This document shows, one piece after another, positions 22,935 to 32,400 of a stretch of DNA of 64,000 nt. A program made the translations under genes and the position numbers. The DNA is from Drosophila miranda. Lineage: Eukaryota; Arthropoda; Insecta; Diptera; Drosophilidae. Where the stretch lies: NCBI RefSeq assembly GCF_003369915.1, contig NC_046675.1:18166001-18230000 (forward strand), read 5' to 3'. The number at the start of each line of letters is the position of its first letter. Position 1 is the first letter of the stretch. The notes under the pieces are model-generated. The model saw only the letters and a list, made by a program, of their open reading frames with translations. It was not told the origin of the DNA and did no database searches.

Positions 22935-24277
22935 ATGACTGGTTTAACGAATAGGGTAAGTGCCAACAAAAATGGAAAATAAACTTATCTAATGTGACGT
23001 TATTATCGAACAAATGTATGCAAAGCGGTGAGTGCCGTTTGGAGTTGTGGTGACAGTGATAAAATGCTGCGAATAGCACCGAAAATCCTGTGTTTTTAGT
23101 GGCGAAACCGTTTCGCACAGTACACGTGCCCATGCTAAAAGTGGGAGCCTGGCATATGTGAAAATGATGAAATGGTGCGCACAATGAGCATTGGGCTGAG
23201 TGAAATGTGTGCACGACAGTTTTTTGACGAACGTGAACTGGCGGGAAATTCTCTGCATAAATTTGTTTATACGGCGTTCACAAAACATAACCTCACATTT
23301 CTGACATTGTTTTTGTGCTCCCCTTGCAGACCGTTGTTATTGATGGTCGCGGCCATTTGCTTGGCCGTCTGGCTTCCGTCGTCGCCAAGTACCTGTTGCA
23401 GGGCGGCAAGGTGGCCGTCGTTCGCTGCGAGGAGCTGAACCTCTCCGGCCACTTCTACAGAAACAAAATCAAGTTCTTGGCCTACTTGCGCAAGCGTTGC
23501 AACGTCAACCCAGCTCGTGGTCCCTTCCACTTCCGTGCCCCGTCCAGGATCTTCTACAAGGCGGTCAGAGGTATGTACAGGCCTAAGGCGAGTGGAGTTC
23601 AGCGAATCTGTGATGTTTTCAATCATATTACCTACATTATTTGAATGAGAAACCATGTAAACAAAACATAACTGAGTGAAGCTGGTCAACACATTCCTGC
23701 CTCTCCCCTCTGAAATCATGTATTTACTGCCTTTTATTTTCTTTTAGGTAAGCTCGAGTTTCAGAGGTCCTCCGAACTAACTTTCGTGATGATTATTATC
23801 TTACCTACATTATTTGAACGAGAAGTCGTGTAACCAACCTCAAACTGATCCGCCCATGAGATCATCAAGCCTGTTTATGCTATAGTGTCTTTACTAATGC
23901 AAAGGTTTTTCTCCCTCGCAGGTATGATCCCACACAAGACTAAGCGTGGCCAGGCTGCACTCGCTCGTCTGCGTGTGTTCGATGGCATCCCATCGCCCTA
24001 CGACAAGCGTCGCCGCGTCGTTGTCCCCATCGCTATGCGTGTGTTGACACTGCGCTCCGACCGCAAGTACTGCCAGGTCGGCCGTCTGTCGCACGAGGTT
24101 GGCTGGCACTACCAGGATGTGATCAAGAGCCTGGAGCGTAAGCGCAAGGCCAAGTTGCGTGTCACCCTCAAGCACAACCGCGAGCTGAAGAAGCTGACTG
24201 TTCAGGCACGTGAAAACATTGCCAAGGCGGCTGAGCCCTTCAACAAAATTATCAAATCCTATGGCTACGAGGTTTAA
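22935..24277 (+). CDS. RpL13A: Ribosomal protein uL13 (RpL13A)
   Basis: Coding exons 22935-22955, 23330-23570 and 23922-24277 give 205 aa, the family length. The protein is [23 protein letters not shown], then [30 protein letters not shown] and [13 protein letters not shown], ending KSYGYEV. uL13 binds 28S rRNA on the solvent side of the 60S subunit; in mammals it is also the GAIT translational silencer. The second intervening stretch (23571-23921) carries an internal CTTTTAG|GTAAGC junction at 23747/23748 and two C/D snoRNA candidates. Codon use is strongly biased, as expected of a highly expressed gene. AATAAA at about 24321 is the likely poly(A) signal. Confidence 0.97.
23604..23682 (+). 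ncRNA. Candidate C/D box snoRNA, copy a, in RpL13A intron
   Basis: C-like box GTGATGT (23610-23616) and D box CTGA (23672-23675) enclose TTACCTACATTATTTGAATG, which recurs in copy b. CAGC (23601-23604) and GCTG (23681-23684) can pair weakly at the base. The D box lies 72 nt before the internal 3' splice site at 23747, the distance typical of intronic C/D snoRNAs. The last C-box base differs from the consensus RUGAUGA. Confidence 0.5.
23782..23853 (+). ncRNA. Candidate C/D box snoRNA, copy b, in RpL13A intron
   Basis: Perfect C box GTGATGA (23786-23792) and D box CTGA (23845-23848) lie 73 nt before the 3' splice site at 23921. The likely guide segment TTACCTACATTATTTGAACG is shared with copy a; the segment before the D box (GTAACCAACCTCAAA) is not. 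Vertebrate RPL13A also hosts C/D snoRNAs (U32-U35). The rRNA target is not established here. Confidence 0.6.
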
Positions 24278-24519
24278 GGACAACAAAAACACCGGCAGAT
24301 GCGTAGCAGTTTTTTAAAGGGAATAAAACAACATCTAAGTTTAAAAAACAATCGTCTTGTGTAGATATTTATGGGTTTTTTTTTTAAATTTAATTTATTT
24401 ACTCATCTGTATATGTACAACCTATTTTATAATTAATGAGAAAATAGGAGTTGGGCTATGCGAGCCCAACATGTGTGGTACGGCCGTGAGGCAATGCTTC
24501 ACACATTTGGAGGCTTTGC

Positions 24520-24690
24520 TTAAGCTAGCTGCACCCTTTTCTGGCGCATAATGATTGCCGCGAAGTTGCTAGTCGCCACCCAGTTAGCCGGGGACAGAAG
24601 CATGTACTGCACCAGGTTTTGCCAGCCCCGCCCAGGGCTACCTCCAGCCGGTGGCGCTGCGCTGAGCGGGAAGCATTGCGGAACTGATAA
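24520..24690 (-). CDS. Unrecognised small reading frame, convergent with RpL13A
   Basis: A GC-rich frame with fly-like codon bias on the minus strand reads SAAPPAGGSPGRGWQNLVQY, then MLLSPANWVATSNFAAIIM and RQKRVQLA, stop at 24520. It begins after a good acceptor (TTTTACTTATCAG|TTCCGC at about 24681). A minus-strand AATAAA near 24400 lies between it and the RpL13A end. Upstream are TTATCGATGT and AACAGCTGTTC-like promoter motifs. The frame stays open to 24813, so the true start is uncertain; it may be the in-frame ATG 27 residues from the end or lie in an upstream exon. I do not recognise the family. A small membrane or mitochondrial peptide is possible. Confidence 0.4.
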   Translation of the reverse strand, partial: LSVPQCFPLSAAPPAGGSPGRGWQNLVQYMLLSPANWVATSNFAAIIMRQKRVQLA

Positions 24691-24875
24691 GTAAAAGTTA
24701 ACATCGATAATATTATGCTGGGTTATGCCAGCTGGGTTATTATCGCACATTTTTCCAAGAACAGCTGATTGGGGAAAGCTGATTCCAGTCAGCTGTCTCC
24801 GACAGGGATGCATGCAAAAAGCTTTCCAGTGTCAAGAGTTTTTCATTGCAGCATCAAATACTATTTTCAGGATAG

Positions 24876-25649
24876 ATGTCGGTCTTCGAAGGCAAAGTAA
24901 TAATTGTAACCGGAGCCAGCTCTGGAATTGGGGCAGGAGCTGCCGTCCACTTGGCCAGTCTCGGTGGACTCTTGGTAATCGTGGGACGCAATGTGGAAAA
25001 ATTAAAGGAGACCGCTGACGGTATTCTGGCTGCTGGGGGAGCTCCGGCATTGCAGCTGCAGGCTGATATGACCAAGGAGGCGGATGTGGAGAAGATAATA
25101 GCCGCCACCCTGGAGAAGCATGGTCGCATCGATGTGTTGGTCAACAATGCGGGCATTTTGGAAACTGGATCCATTGAAAACACAAGTCTCGCGCAGTTCG
25201 ATCGCCTTATGAACACCAACGTACGTGCCATGTACCAGCTAACTATGTTGGCCACTCCCGAGCTGATCAAAACCAAGGGAACCATTGTAAACGTGTCTAG
25301 TGTGTGTGGAGTCCGTGCATTTCCTGGTGTCTTGGCCTACAATGTGTCCAAGGCCGCAGTGGATCAGTTCACAGCCTGTGTGGCCTTGGAACTGGCTCCC
25401 AAAGGGGTGCGCGTTAATGCCGTCAACCCTGGCGTAATTATCACCGAGATACACAAGCGCGGCGGCATGGATGAGGAAACGTACGCCAAATTCCTGGAGC
25501 ATTGTAAGGTCACCCACGCCCTGGGTCGCCCTGGTCAGGTGAAGGAGGTGGCTGCTGCAATTGCCTTCCTAGCCAGCGACGCGGCTAGCTTCACCACTGG
25601 CATCAGCCTGCCCGTGGACGGCGGTCGCCATGCCATGTGTCCCCGCTAA
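24876..25649 (+). CDS. Short-chain dehydrogenase/reductase, copy 1
   Basis: Intact classical SDR of 257 aa in one exon; CTATTTTCAG just before the ATG suggests a spliced 5' leader. It shows TGASSGIG near residue 13 (dinucleotide binding), VGRN (cofactor preference), VLVNNAG near residue 88, NVSS near residue 138 (catalytic Ser) and YNVSK near residue 153 (catalytic Tyr/Lys), then VNPGVIITEI and a C-terminal VDGGRHAMCPR. Such proteins reduce carbonyls or oxidise alcohols with NAD(P)(H) in the cytosol; this group resembles bacterial FabG (3-oxoacyl reductase). It matches the tandem SDR cluster near RpL13A in D. melanogaster (CG12171/CG31546/CG31548/CG31549 group, from memory). The substrate is unknown. 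AATAAA lies at about 25710. Confidence 0.93.
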   Translation: MSVFEGKVIIVTGASSGIGAGAAVHLASLGGLLVIVGRNVEKLKETADGILAAGGAPALQLQADMTKEADVEKIIAATLEKHGRIDVLVNNAGILETGSIENTSLAQFDRLMNTNVRAMYQLTMLATPELIKTKGTIVNVSSVCGVRAFPGVLAYNVSKAAVDQFTACVALELAPKGVRVNAVNPGVIITEIHKRGGMDEETYAKFLEHCKVTHALGRPGQVKEVAAAIAFLASDAASFTTGISLPVDGGRHAMCPR

Positions 25650-26659
25650 AACGCTTGGAAACAAGAAGAACCGATGGCATTTAAAGTACATATCTGTGCA
25701 TATACGTTAATAAATTTTTACAAATTAAATGTTTGCTACAGTTTATTCTTTTAATACGTACACACAGAAACAAAACAGCCCAAACAAACTTAACCCACTT
25801 AAGGATATTCAGGCTATTTCATCTGTTTAAAGGATTCTTTGATTTATAATACTTTTCATCTAAAGAAGAAAGATGATCAATTAAAATCACTTTATCGTAA
25901 ATTTAGTAGGTATGTAGTTCCAAAGGTAGCGAAATTTCTATGTTTGGTAAGATTTGAAAGATCGTATAGTAGAGATTTATTGGTCGCCTCAGATCAAGAC
26001 TACAGTAAAAACTCTTCGAAGCGACGAAATCTCGTTACGAGCTATCTTCTCGCTAAGAGTCTAGAGATAGCTATTTAAAAAACTATAAACATTGTAAGCT
26101 TATGTACAATTGGAATTGGAAGGCGCATTAGAAAGCGGGCTATAAGGACAAAAGCCTACCTAAAACAAGCCTTAATGGAAGAATGGAGAAATATAGGGGA
26201 GACTCTACCAAAAAATTAGTAGACTCGATGCCAGCTCGCTTATCGACCGTCATTAAGGCTAAGGGCTTAAACACCAAATATTAAACATTTTTGACATATC
26301 CTCGTTTTAAGTTTTTCTTGGGGTGTGCCAATAATTTTGCTCATCGAAATATGCCATACTTTTTTGTTTTTTCTTTTTTACTGTTACTCTGTTGAAGGTT
26401 TTTGAAATAAGTTTTTTGCTGTGCCAAAAATGTTGTTCGTCACTGTATTTAGCAGTGTATATAGCAGCTATCTCCTACTCAAAATATGGGCTGTATAGTG
26501 CGTGAATTAAACTGATAATTATCTACAATTCACACTCTGCTTTATTTCACAACGACTGGAAAAAGCTAGCGCTATCGGTATTGTTATCGACTTCAATGTC
26601 AACCTCTACACCCAACACCACTCCACTTCCAGCGGATCGTTCGAAGAGCCAACACAAAT
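25650..26659. other. Intergenic DNA with a Tc1-like relic
   Basis: AT-rich DNA between SDR copies 1 and 2. The right half (26110-26448) is a Tc1-like transposon relic, listed separately. 25830-26100 has no recognised content. 26449-26659 is the probable promoter and leader of copy 2, with TATCGAC at 26584. Confidence 0.6.
26110..26448 (+). mobile_element. Tc1-like DNA transposon relic (3' end)
   Basis: The plus strand encodes the C-terminal part of a Tc1-type transposase: RRIRKRAIRTKAYLKQALME-EW at 26122-26186, then after a one-base frame shift LVDSMPARLSTVIKAKGLNT-KY-stop at 26214-26283. LVxSMPxR and xVIKxKGxxTKY are hallmarks of the family's last ~30 residues. The right terminus ends in TTGTTCGTCACTGTA at about 26448, which read inversely begins TACAGTGACG as Tc1 inverted termini do (TA plus CAGTG). 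The catalytic DDE region and the left end are missing. It lies between SDR copies 1 and 2. Confidence 0.75.
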
Positions 26660-27433
26660 ATGCCCTGTTTCAAAGATAAGGTTATTATTGTGACGGGTGC
26701 CAGCTCCGGGATTGGGGCCTGCACTGCCGTTCACCTGGCCCGTCTGGGCGGCCTCCTGACCATTGTGGGACGCAACGTGGAGAAGCTGAAGGCCACAGCG
26801 GATGAGATTGTCGCCGCTGGAGGAGCCCCGTCCCTGCTGATTGCTGCAGACATGAACAAGGAATCTGATGTCGAGCAGATTGTTTCTGCCACGCTGGTTA
26901 AGCACGGACGCGTCGATGTGCTGGTAAATAATGCCGGAATCCTTGAGATGGGCACCATTGAGAACACCAGTCTGGAGCAGTACGATCGCCTAATGAACAC
27001 TAATGTACGCGCGATCTATCACCTCACCATGCTGGCCACCCCCGAGCTGATCAAGACGAAGGGAAACATTGTGAATGTGTCCAGTGTGAACGGAATCCGA
27101 TCTTTCCCCGGCGTGCTCGCATATAATGTGTCCAAGGCAGCCGTGGACCAGTTCACCCGCTGCGTGGCCCTGGAGCTGGCTCCCAAGGGAGTGAGGGTAA
27201 ACTCTGTTAATCCCGGAGTGATCATTACCGAGCTGCAACGTCGTGGAGGGCTAGACGACGAGGCATATGCCAAGTTCCTGGAGCACGCAAAGGTGACCCA
27301 CGCTCTGGGCAGGCCCGGAGAGGTTTCAGAGGTGGCAGCAGCCATTGCTTTTCTCGCTAGTAATGAGGCCAGCTTCAGCACGGGAATAAGTCTGCCCGTG
27401 GACGGTGGTCGCCACGCCATGTGTCCGCGATGA
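26660..27433 (+). CDS. Short-chain dehydrogenase/reductase, copy 2
   Basis: Intact 257-aa SDR in a single coding exon, MPCFKDKVIIVTGASSGIG. All key motifs are present: TGASSGIG, NNAG, NVSSVNG, YNVSK, VNPGVIITEL and VDGGRHAMCPR. The N-terminal third is closest to copy 1 (shared GRNVEKLK and LxxLGGLL). From about residue 86 onward it is almost identical to the inverted copy 3; I count only three amino-acid differences over the last ~170 residues. The role is presumed cytosolic NAD(P)-dependent oxidoreductase with unknown substrate. The mixed similarity points to gene conversion with copy 3. Confidence 0.93.
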   Translation: MPCFKDKVIIVTGASSGIGACTAVHLARLGGLLTIVGRNVEKLKATADEIVAAGGAPSLLIAADMNKESDVEQIVSATLVKHGRVDVLVNNAGILEMGTIENTSLEQYDRLMNTNVRAIYHLTMLATPELIKTKGNIVNVSSVNGIRSFPGVLAYNVSKAAVDQFTRCVALELAPKGVRVNSVNPGVIITELQRRGGLDDEAYAKFLEHAKVTHALGRPGEVSEVAAAIAFLASNEASFSTGISLPVDGGRHAMCPR

Positions 27434-28452
27434 GATGTGCTGTTCCTAGTCCGAGTGTCCAAAATAATTTAAATATATTTTGTAGCTTGCAGTCTCTAAG
27501 TTTGTAACTTCATTTCAATGGGCAGCAATGAAAATTTAAAGGTGAATAAGGAACTGTAAGCAGTTTGCAGCGATCCCGGTGGAATGTTCTGAGATCCTCT
27601 CAAAGTAGAGGCACCTTTCGATCAGGCACACATCTCTGCCTGAATGTGGGGTCTACGTACTTATCTTACCTGTCGGATTAATCCTGGAATAATTCGAGGG
27701 AATCCAAAAGGTGGAACTGTTAAACTATACGAACTACATGCCTTGCCCACAGTTGTTGAGCAAGATGAGGCATGTTTTATGACAGTTTGTCAGCCGAAAC
27801 GCGGGGGGCCATAAGCAAGTAATGTGTCCCTCTACTAGCTGTTCATTTTAAGCTATGTACATATGTATATTTATTAGAAAAAGCACAAAATAAATGCAAG
27901 AATTGATCAGACTGGAGCTCATTTGCGAATTCTATCTGGGGCACATGGCGTGGCGACCACCGTCCACGGGCAGACTTATTCCCGTAGTGAAGCTGGCCTC
28001 ATTACTAGCGAGAAAAGCAATGGCAGCTGCCACCTCTGAAACCTCTCCGGGCCTGCCCAGAGCGTGGGTAACCTTTGCGTGCTCCAGGAACTTGGCATAT
28101 GCCTCGTCGTCTAGCCCTCCACGACGTTGCAGCTCGGTAATGATCACTCCGGGATTAACAGAGTTTACCCTCACTCCCTTGGGAGCCAGCTCCAGGGCCA
28201 CGCAGCGGGTGAACTGGTCCACGGCTGCCTTGGACACATTATATGCGAGCACGCCGGGGAAAGATCGGATTCCGTTCACACTGGACACGTTCACAATGTT
28301 TCCCTTCGTCTTGATCAGCTCGGGGGTGGCCAGCATGGTGAGGTGATAGATCGCGCGTATATTAGTGTTCATTAGTCGATCGTACTGCTCCAGACTGGTG
28401 TTCTCAATGGTGCCCGTCTCAAGGATTCCGGCATTATTCACCAGCACATCGA
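26914..28452. repeat. Inverted repeat: ~520 bp arms of SDR copies 2 and 3 around a 498 bp spacer
   Basis: Left arm 26914-27433 and right arm 27932-28452 are reverse complements with, by eye, roughly ten mismatches in ~520 bases, including one perfect run of about 215 bases. Upstream of the arms the two genes are clearly diverged. The spacer 27434-27931 holds the two 3' UTRs, with AATAAA for copy 3 at about 27880 on the minus strand. Confidence 0.85.
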
Positions 28453-28723
28453 GCTTGCCATACGCCCGAAGGGTATCGGCCCATACACGCTCAATATCCT
28501 CCGCCTTACTGATGTCACCCACAACTAGAGCTGGGGCGGACTTGCTCGCCTCACTGCATTGCTGGGCTATCTTTTTAAGATTATCCACATTGCGTCCGTT
28601 CAGGGCCAGGCAGGCGCCGAGCCTCGCAAATTTCAGAGCTGTTGCGGCCCCAATTCCAGAGCTCGCTCCTGTAATTAAAATAACTTTACCAGCGAAATTC
28701 ATGATCTGATCCGTGTTATGCAA
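27932..28723 (-). CDS. Short-chain dehydrogenase/reductase, copy 3
   Basis: Intact 263-aa SDR on the minus strand. The in-frame ATG at 28723 gives MHNTDQIMNFAGKVILITGA; a second at 28702 (MNFAGKV) is better aligned with the paralogues and may be the true start. The N-terminal ~85 residues (ARLGACLALNGRNVDNLKK) differ strongly from copies 1 and 2, while the remainder from VLVNNAGILE onward is almost the same as copy 2, including NVSSVNG and YNVSK. It thus looks like a mosaic: an old divergent paralogue whose 3' part was overwritten by, or donated to, copy 2. Function as for the other copies. It is transcribed convergently with copy 2. Confidence 0.93.
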   Translation of the reverse strand: MHNTDQIMNFAGKVILITGASSGIGAATALKFARLGACLALNGRNVDNLKKIAQQCSEASKSAPALVVGDISKAEDIERVWADTLRAYGKLDVLVNNAGILETGTIENTSLEQYDRLMNTNIRAIYHLTMLATPELIKTKGNIVNVSSVNGIRSFPGVLAYNVSKAAVDQFTRCVALELAPKGVRVNSVNPGVIITELQRRGGLDDEAYAKFLEHAKVTHALGRPGEVSEVAAAIAFLASNEASFTTGISLPVDGGRHAMCPR

Positions 28724-28984
28724 GATTCAAACAAGTTCGCAATCTCAGTGCGTATCTTGTGAGGTTTTGTTGTGGGTACTCTGCCAAACCACCCAATAAA
28801 TACTCCCTGAAAAACCGGGTTCACATCCCTTGCAATTTTATGATGGTGGGTTTCTTATTTTTTAATTTAAATTTTATTATTATTATATATTATATATTGA
28901 TACATTATCACTGGCTGGCGTCGGTAGCAGAAGGACAGGGCCATGGGATCTAATCCAAAGAGTTCATTTGCGACAGTTAGTGGG

Positions 28985-29090
28985 GATAGTATACATTTTT
29001 CGCTGCGATACTTTCGATGGTAAACCGAAATAGTCGATAGTCGGCTTATTTTTAGTCAATAGTATCGACAGCGCTATCGCTTTATTCCAA
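28985..29090 (+). promoter_or_regulatory. Wdr33 promoter with clustered ATCGA sites
   Basis: CGATACTTTCGATGG, TAGTCGATAGTCGG, TAGTATCGACAG and GCTATCGC crowd into ~90 bases, all variants of the DRE core, ~330-430 bases before the Wdr33 ATG. Some pair as inverted copies (TATCGACAGCG and CTATCG). A promoter role is inferred. Confidence 0.45.
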
Positions 29091-29415
29091 ATTTTTTTTC
29101 AATGCGCCTTTTTTTTATTTAAATTACATTATTATAAGTCTTAAGCAAATGCATTATCTGTAGAATAACAAGTAAGTAGTGTGGCTGTCGCCAGCATAAT
29201 TCTTTTAATTAAATATTAGCTCCGAAGCGAGCAAATCGACACAGAGTTGTGCGCCGTGTGATTGTGTGTGTGTGTATGAACGAAGAAAATTTTATTGCAG
29301 AAAGGTCCACGACGCGTAGCGAAAATTCGTTAAAAAGAGAAAGAAACGATTACATATACATATATCAGGAGTAAGCTAAGCTAAGAAGAAATACGGAAAT
29401 AGACGGCAAAAAGCA

Positions 29416-32400
29416 ATGGACGTGTCACAGCCCCCGCCTCAGTTGCTGACGGCGCCATCTGCGCTGGCGACGAACTTCACATCCCTCCCTCCTCCCTCGA
29501 TGGGCGGACAACACTACAGACATTACCATCCTCATCACGGCTCCAATAAGCATGGCTATAACCAGTTCAAGCCCTTCATGCCAGGTGGTTTTCAGCGGCC
29601 TTTTGGCATGTCGCAGGACGATTTCGATGGGAAGCGATTACGCAAAAGTGTAATGCGAAAGACCGTGGACTACAATGCATCCATAATCAAGGCCCTGGAG
29701 GTGAGTGGGAGGCTTTCAGGCGCACCGCAAACTCTAAAAATATTTTACTTGCTTGCAGAATCGTCTTTGGCAGCGCGATCACAGGGATCGACTGGCCCTG
29801 CAGCCTGATAGCATATATGTGCCTCATATGATGCCGCCTTCCAGCTATCTAGACAATCCCTCAAATGCGGTGACAACGCGATTCGTCAAGACCGCCACCA
29901 ACAAAATGCGCTGTCCCATCTTTACGCTAGCCTGGACGCCAGAGGGCAGGCGTCTGGTCACCGGAGCCAGCTCTGGAGAGTTTACGCTATGGAACGGACT
30001 CACATTTAACTTCGAGACGATCCTTCAGGTAAGTTGGAACCCCGCCAGCAAGCGGAGCCAAGCTAATCAAGTGATGTGTCGCCCAGGCCCACGATATATC
30101 GGTGCGCACCATGGTCTGGTCACACAACGACAGCTGGATGGTAACCGGAGACCACGGCGGCTATGTTAAGTACTGGCAGTCCAACATGAACAACGTCAAG
30201 ATGTACCAGGCCCACAAGGAGGCCATTAGGGGAATAAGGTATAGCCATTTAATTGTAACTGTCAACTGTACTATTTACCCATTCGTAGCCGCTAACGCAA
30301 GCATTCGGCCACCGTCAATAGCAAGTCAAAGTGGCAGCCACAGGCAAAGCCAGAACTTAATCCAAATTAAAACACTAGCTCGCGGAGCTTACCCTCATGG
30401 TGGTTGTCGTTGTCGTTGTAGTCCCGTTGTCTCTATAGACGATTTGGCACGGGTCGCGTGGGCAGTAGCGTGCATTCACTTCCTCAGATACCTTGTTGGA
30501 TGTTTAATAGATCGGTTACTACAAGCGCTGTTTGCTGTTTATCAATAAAGTTATCCCTCGAGAAACATGCCATTTCTTAGCCATCCCTCCTTGCCTTCCT
30601 TGACTGTGGCAATTACGATTAACAAAAGTTCACAAAAGAACGAATCTCATACCTCCCCATATCTGTGTTATAGCTGTAAACAATTAAAGACTGAAAGTGA
30701 AATGCAATACTGAGAAACCTGAGAAACAATAAAAGCAACCAACTTAACTCAAAACGAAACTACTGCACCATTTTATTTACGAGGACACAGCATCAACAAC
30801 AACCAACAACAAATAAAATAAAAACTGAATGCAACAACTGATTGTTTAAAAATTCGGGGGTTCGATTGTTTTCTTTTGTGAGCCGATGCCGATCTGCCTG
30901 GTCCAGCCTGGCCTACCACAATTCCGGCGACTGGGTCGACATCTTACGAGCGTATCTACCCACAGAAAACATAGTCACGCCTACAGTCCTACCACAGCAA
31001 ACTCCAGAAGGCATCGCATCTGTTGTTAAACGCTTTTGTAATGGATACGGCGGGTTCTAAATGAGATCGCTTTCCCGAAAAATAACTCAAATTAAAATTT
31101 AAAAACCTTTCAATATTTTCTATGGTCTTTGTTTATTTTTCCTTTTGAATCTAAGATGTTGTGATAACCTTCATATAAAACCACAAAAATTAATTAATTT
31201 GGCTTAGTAAATGAATACCATTTACTTCAAAAGTAAATAAGGATTGCGGATGACATTTGGAAGAATATATAAGAAAGAACCCCAAAATAAGAGCAATAAA
31301 ATATATGTTTACCCGAACTAGCCGAAACGATTGGAAGCGAAATCGAATTTGAGAAACGCCAAACTTTAGAGAAATAATAAATTATCGTTACATGGAATAC
31401 CTAATTGATGATTTCCTTTTCTGGTGAAGAACAACATAACTAGGAAAGAAGAAATATAACATTCGGCATTCATTCATACTCGTAGGACATGATTAATTCA
31501 CACACACACCTCAATCCGTATTTCCTTACGTTCTAACCTTTCTCCAATGCAATCCACTAAACGCAGTTTCAGTCCCACGGACAGCAAGTTTGTCAGCGGC
31601 AGTGATGACGGCACCCTGCGGATCTGGGACTTTATGCGCTGCCAAGAGGAGCGAGTGCTGCGAGGTAAGTGCCAGATGCCAGATGACAGTGGTAGACCTG
31701 GGACATTAAATGCAAACATTTTCCGGACTACATAGGTCATGGTGCCGATGTCAAGTGCGTGCACTGGCATCCGCACAAAGGAATGATCGTGAGTGGGAGC
31801 AAGGATAACCAGCAGCCCATCAAGATCTGGGACCCCAAGAGCGGGATGGCCCTAGCCACGCTGTGAGTATCCCCCCAGTAGGTCTAAACCACCAGCCACC
31901 TTTCATTGAATCACGTCCGATTTTACACAGGCATGCCCACAAGTCCACGGTGATGGACCTAAAATGGAATGACAATGGAAACTGGCTGGTCACCGCCTCG
32001 AGGGACCATCTGCTCAAGCTCTTCGACATACGGAATCTGCGGGAGGAGGTCCAGGTGTTCCGTGGCCACAAAAAAGAGGCTAGCTCTGTGTCCTGGCATC
32101 CGATTCACGAAGGCCTCTTCTGCTCCGGCGGCTCCGATGGGTCCATACTTTTTTGGAATGTTGGGTGCGTTTGGGTTTGAGTTTAACAGTGATTCTCTAA
32201 ATAAATCATGCATCTCTTGCAGAACGGATAAGGAAATCGGTTGCGTGGAGACGGCCCATGACAGCATTGTGTGGACTCTGGCCTGGCATCCGCTCGGGCA
32301 CATCCTGTGTTCCGGCTCCAACGACCACACCATTAAGTTCTGGACCAGGAATCGTCCGGGAGATCTTATGCGGGACAAATACAACTTGAACACATTGCCC

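Noticed and set aside
22956-23329. A further C/D snoRNA in RpL13A intron 1 (ATGATGA near 23164, CTGA near 23301)
   Set aside because: C-to-D distance is ~135 nt, too long, and there is no terminal stem or shared guide segment.
25830-26100. Possible continuation of the Tc1-like relic to the left
   Set aside because: No transposase motif is readable here in any frame, so the relic's left limit was set at about 26110.
30842-31060. 72-codon open stretch in Wdr33 intron 3
   Set aside because: No ATG start, no similarity I recognise, and weak codon bias; probably chance.
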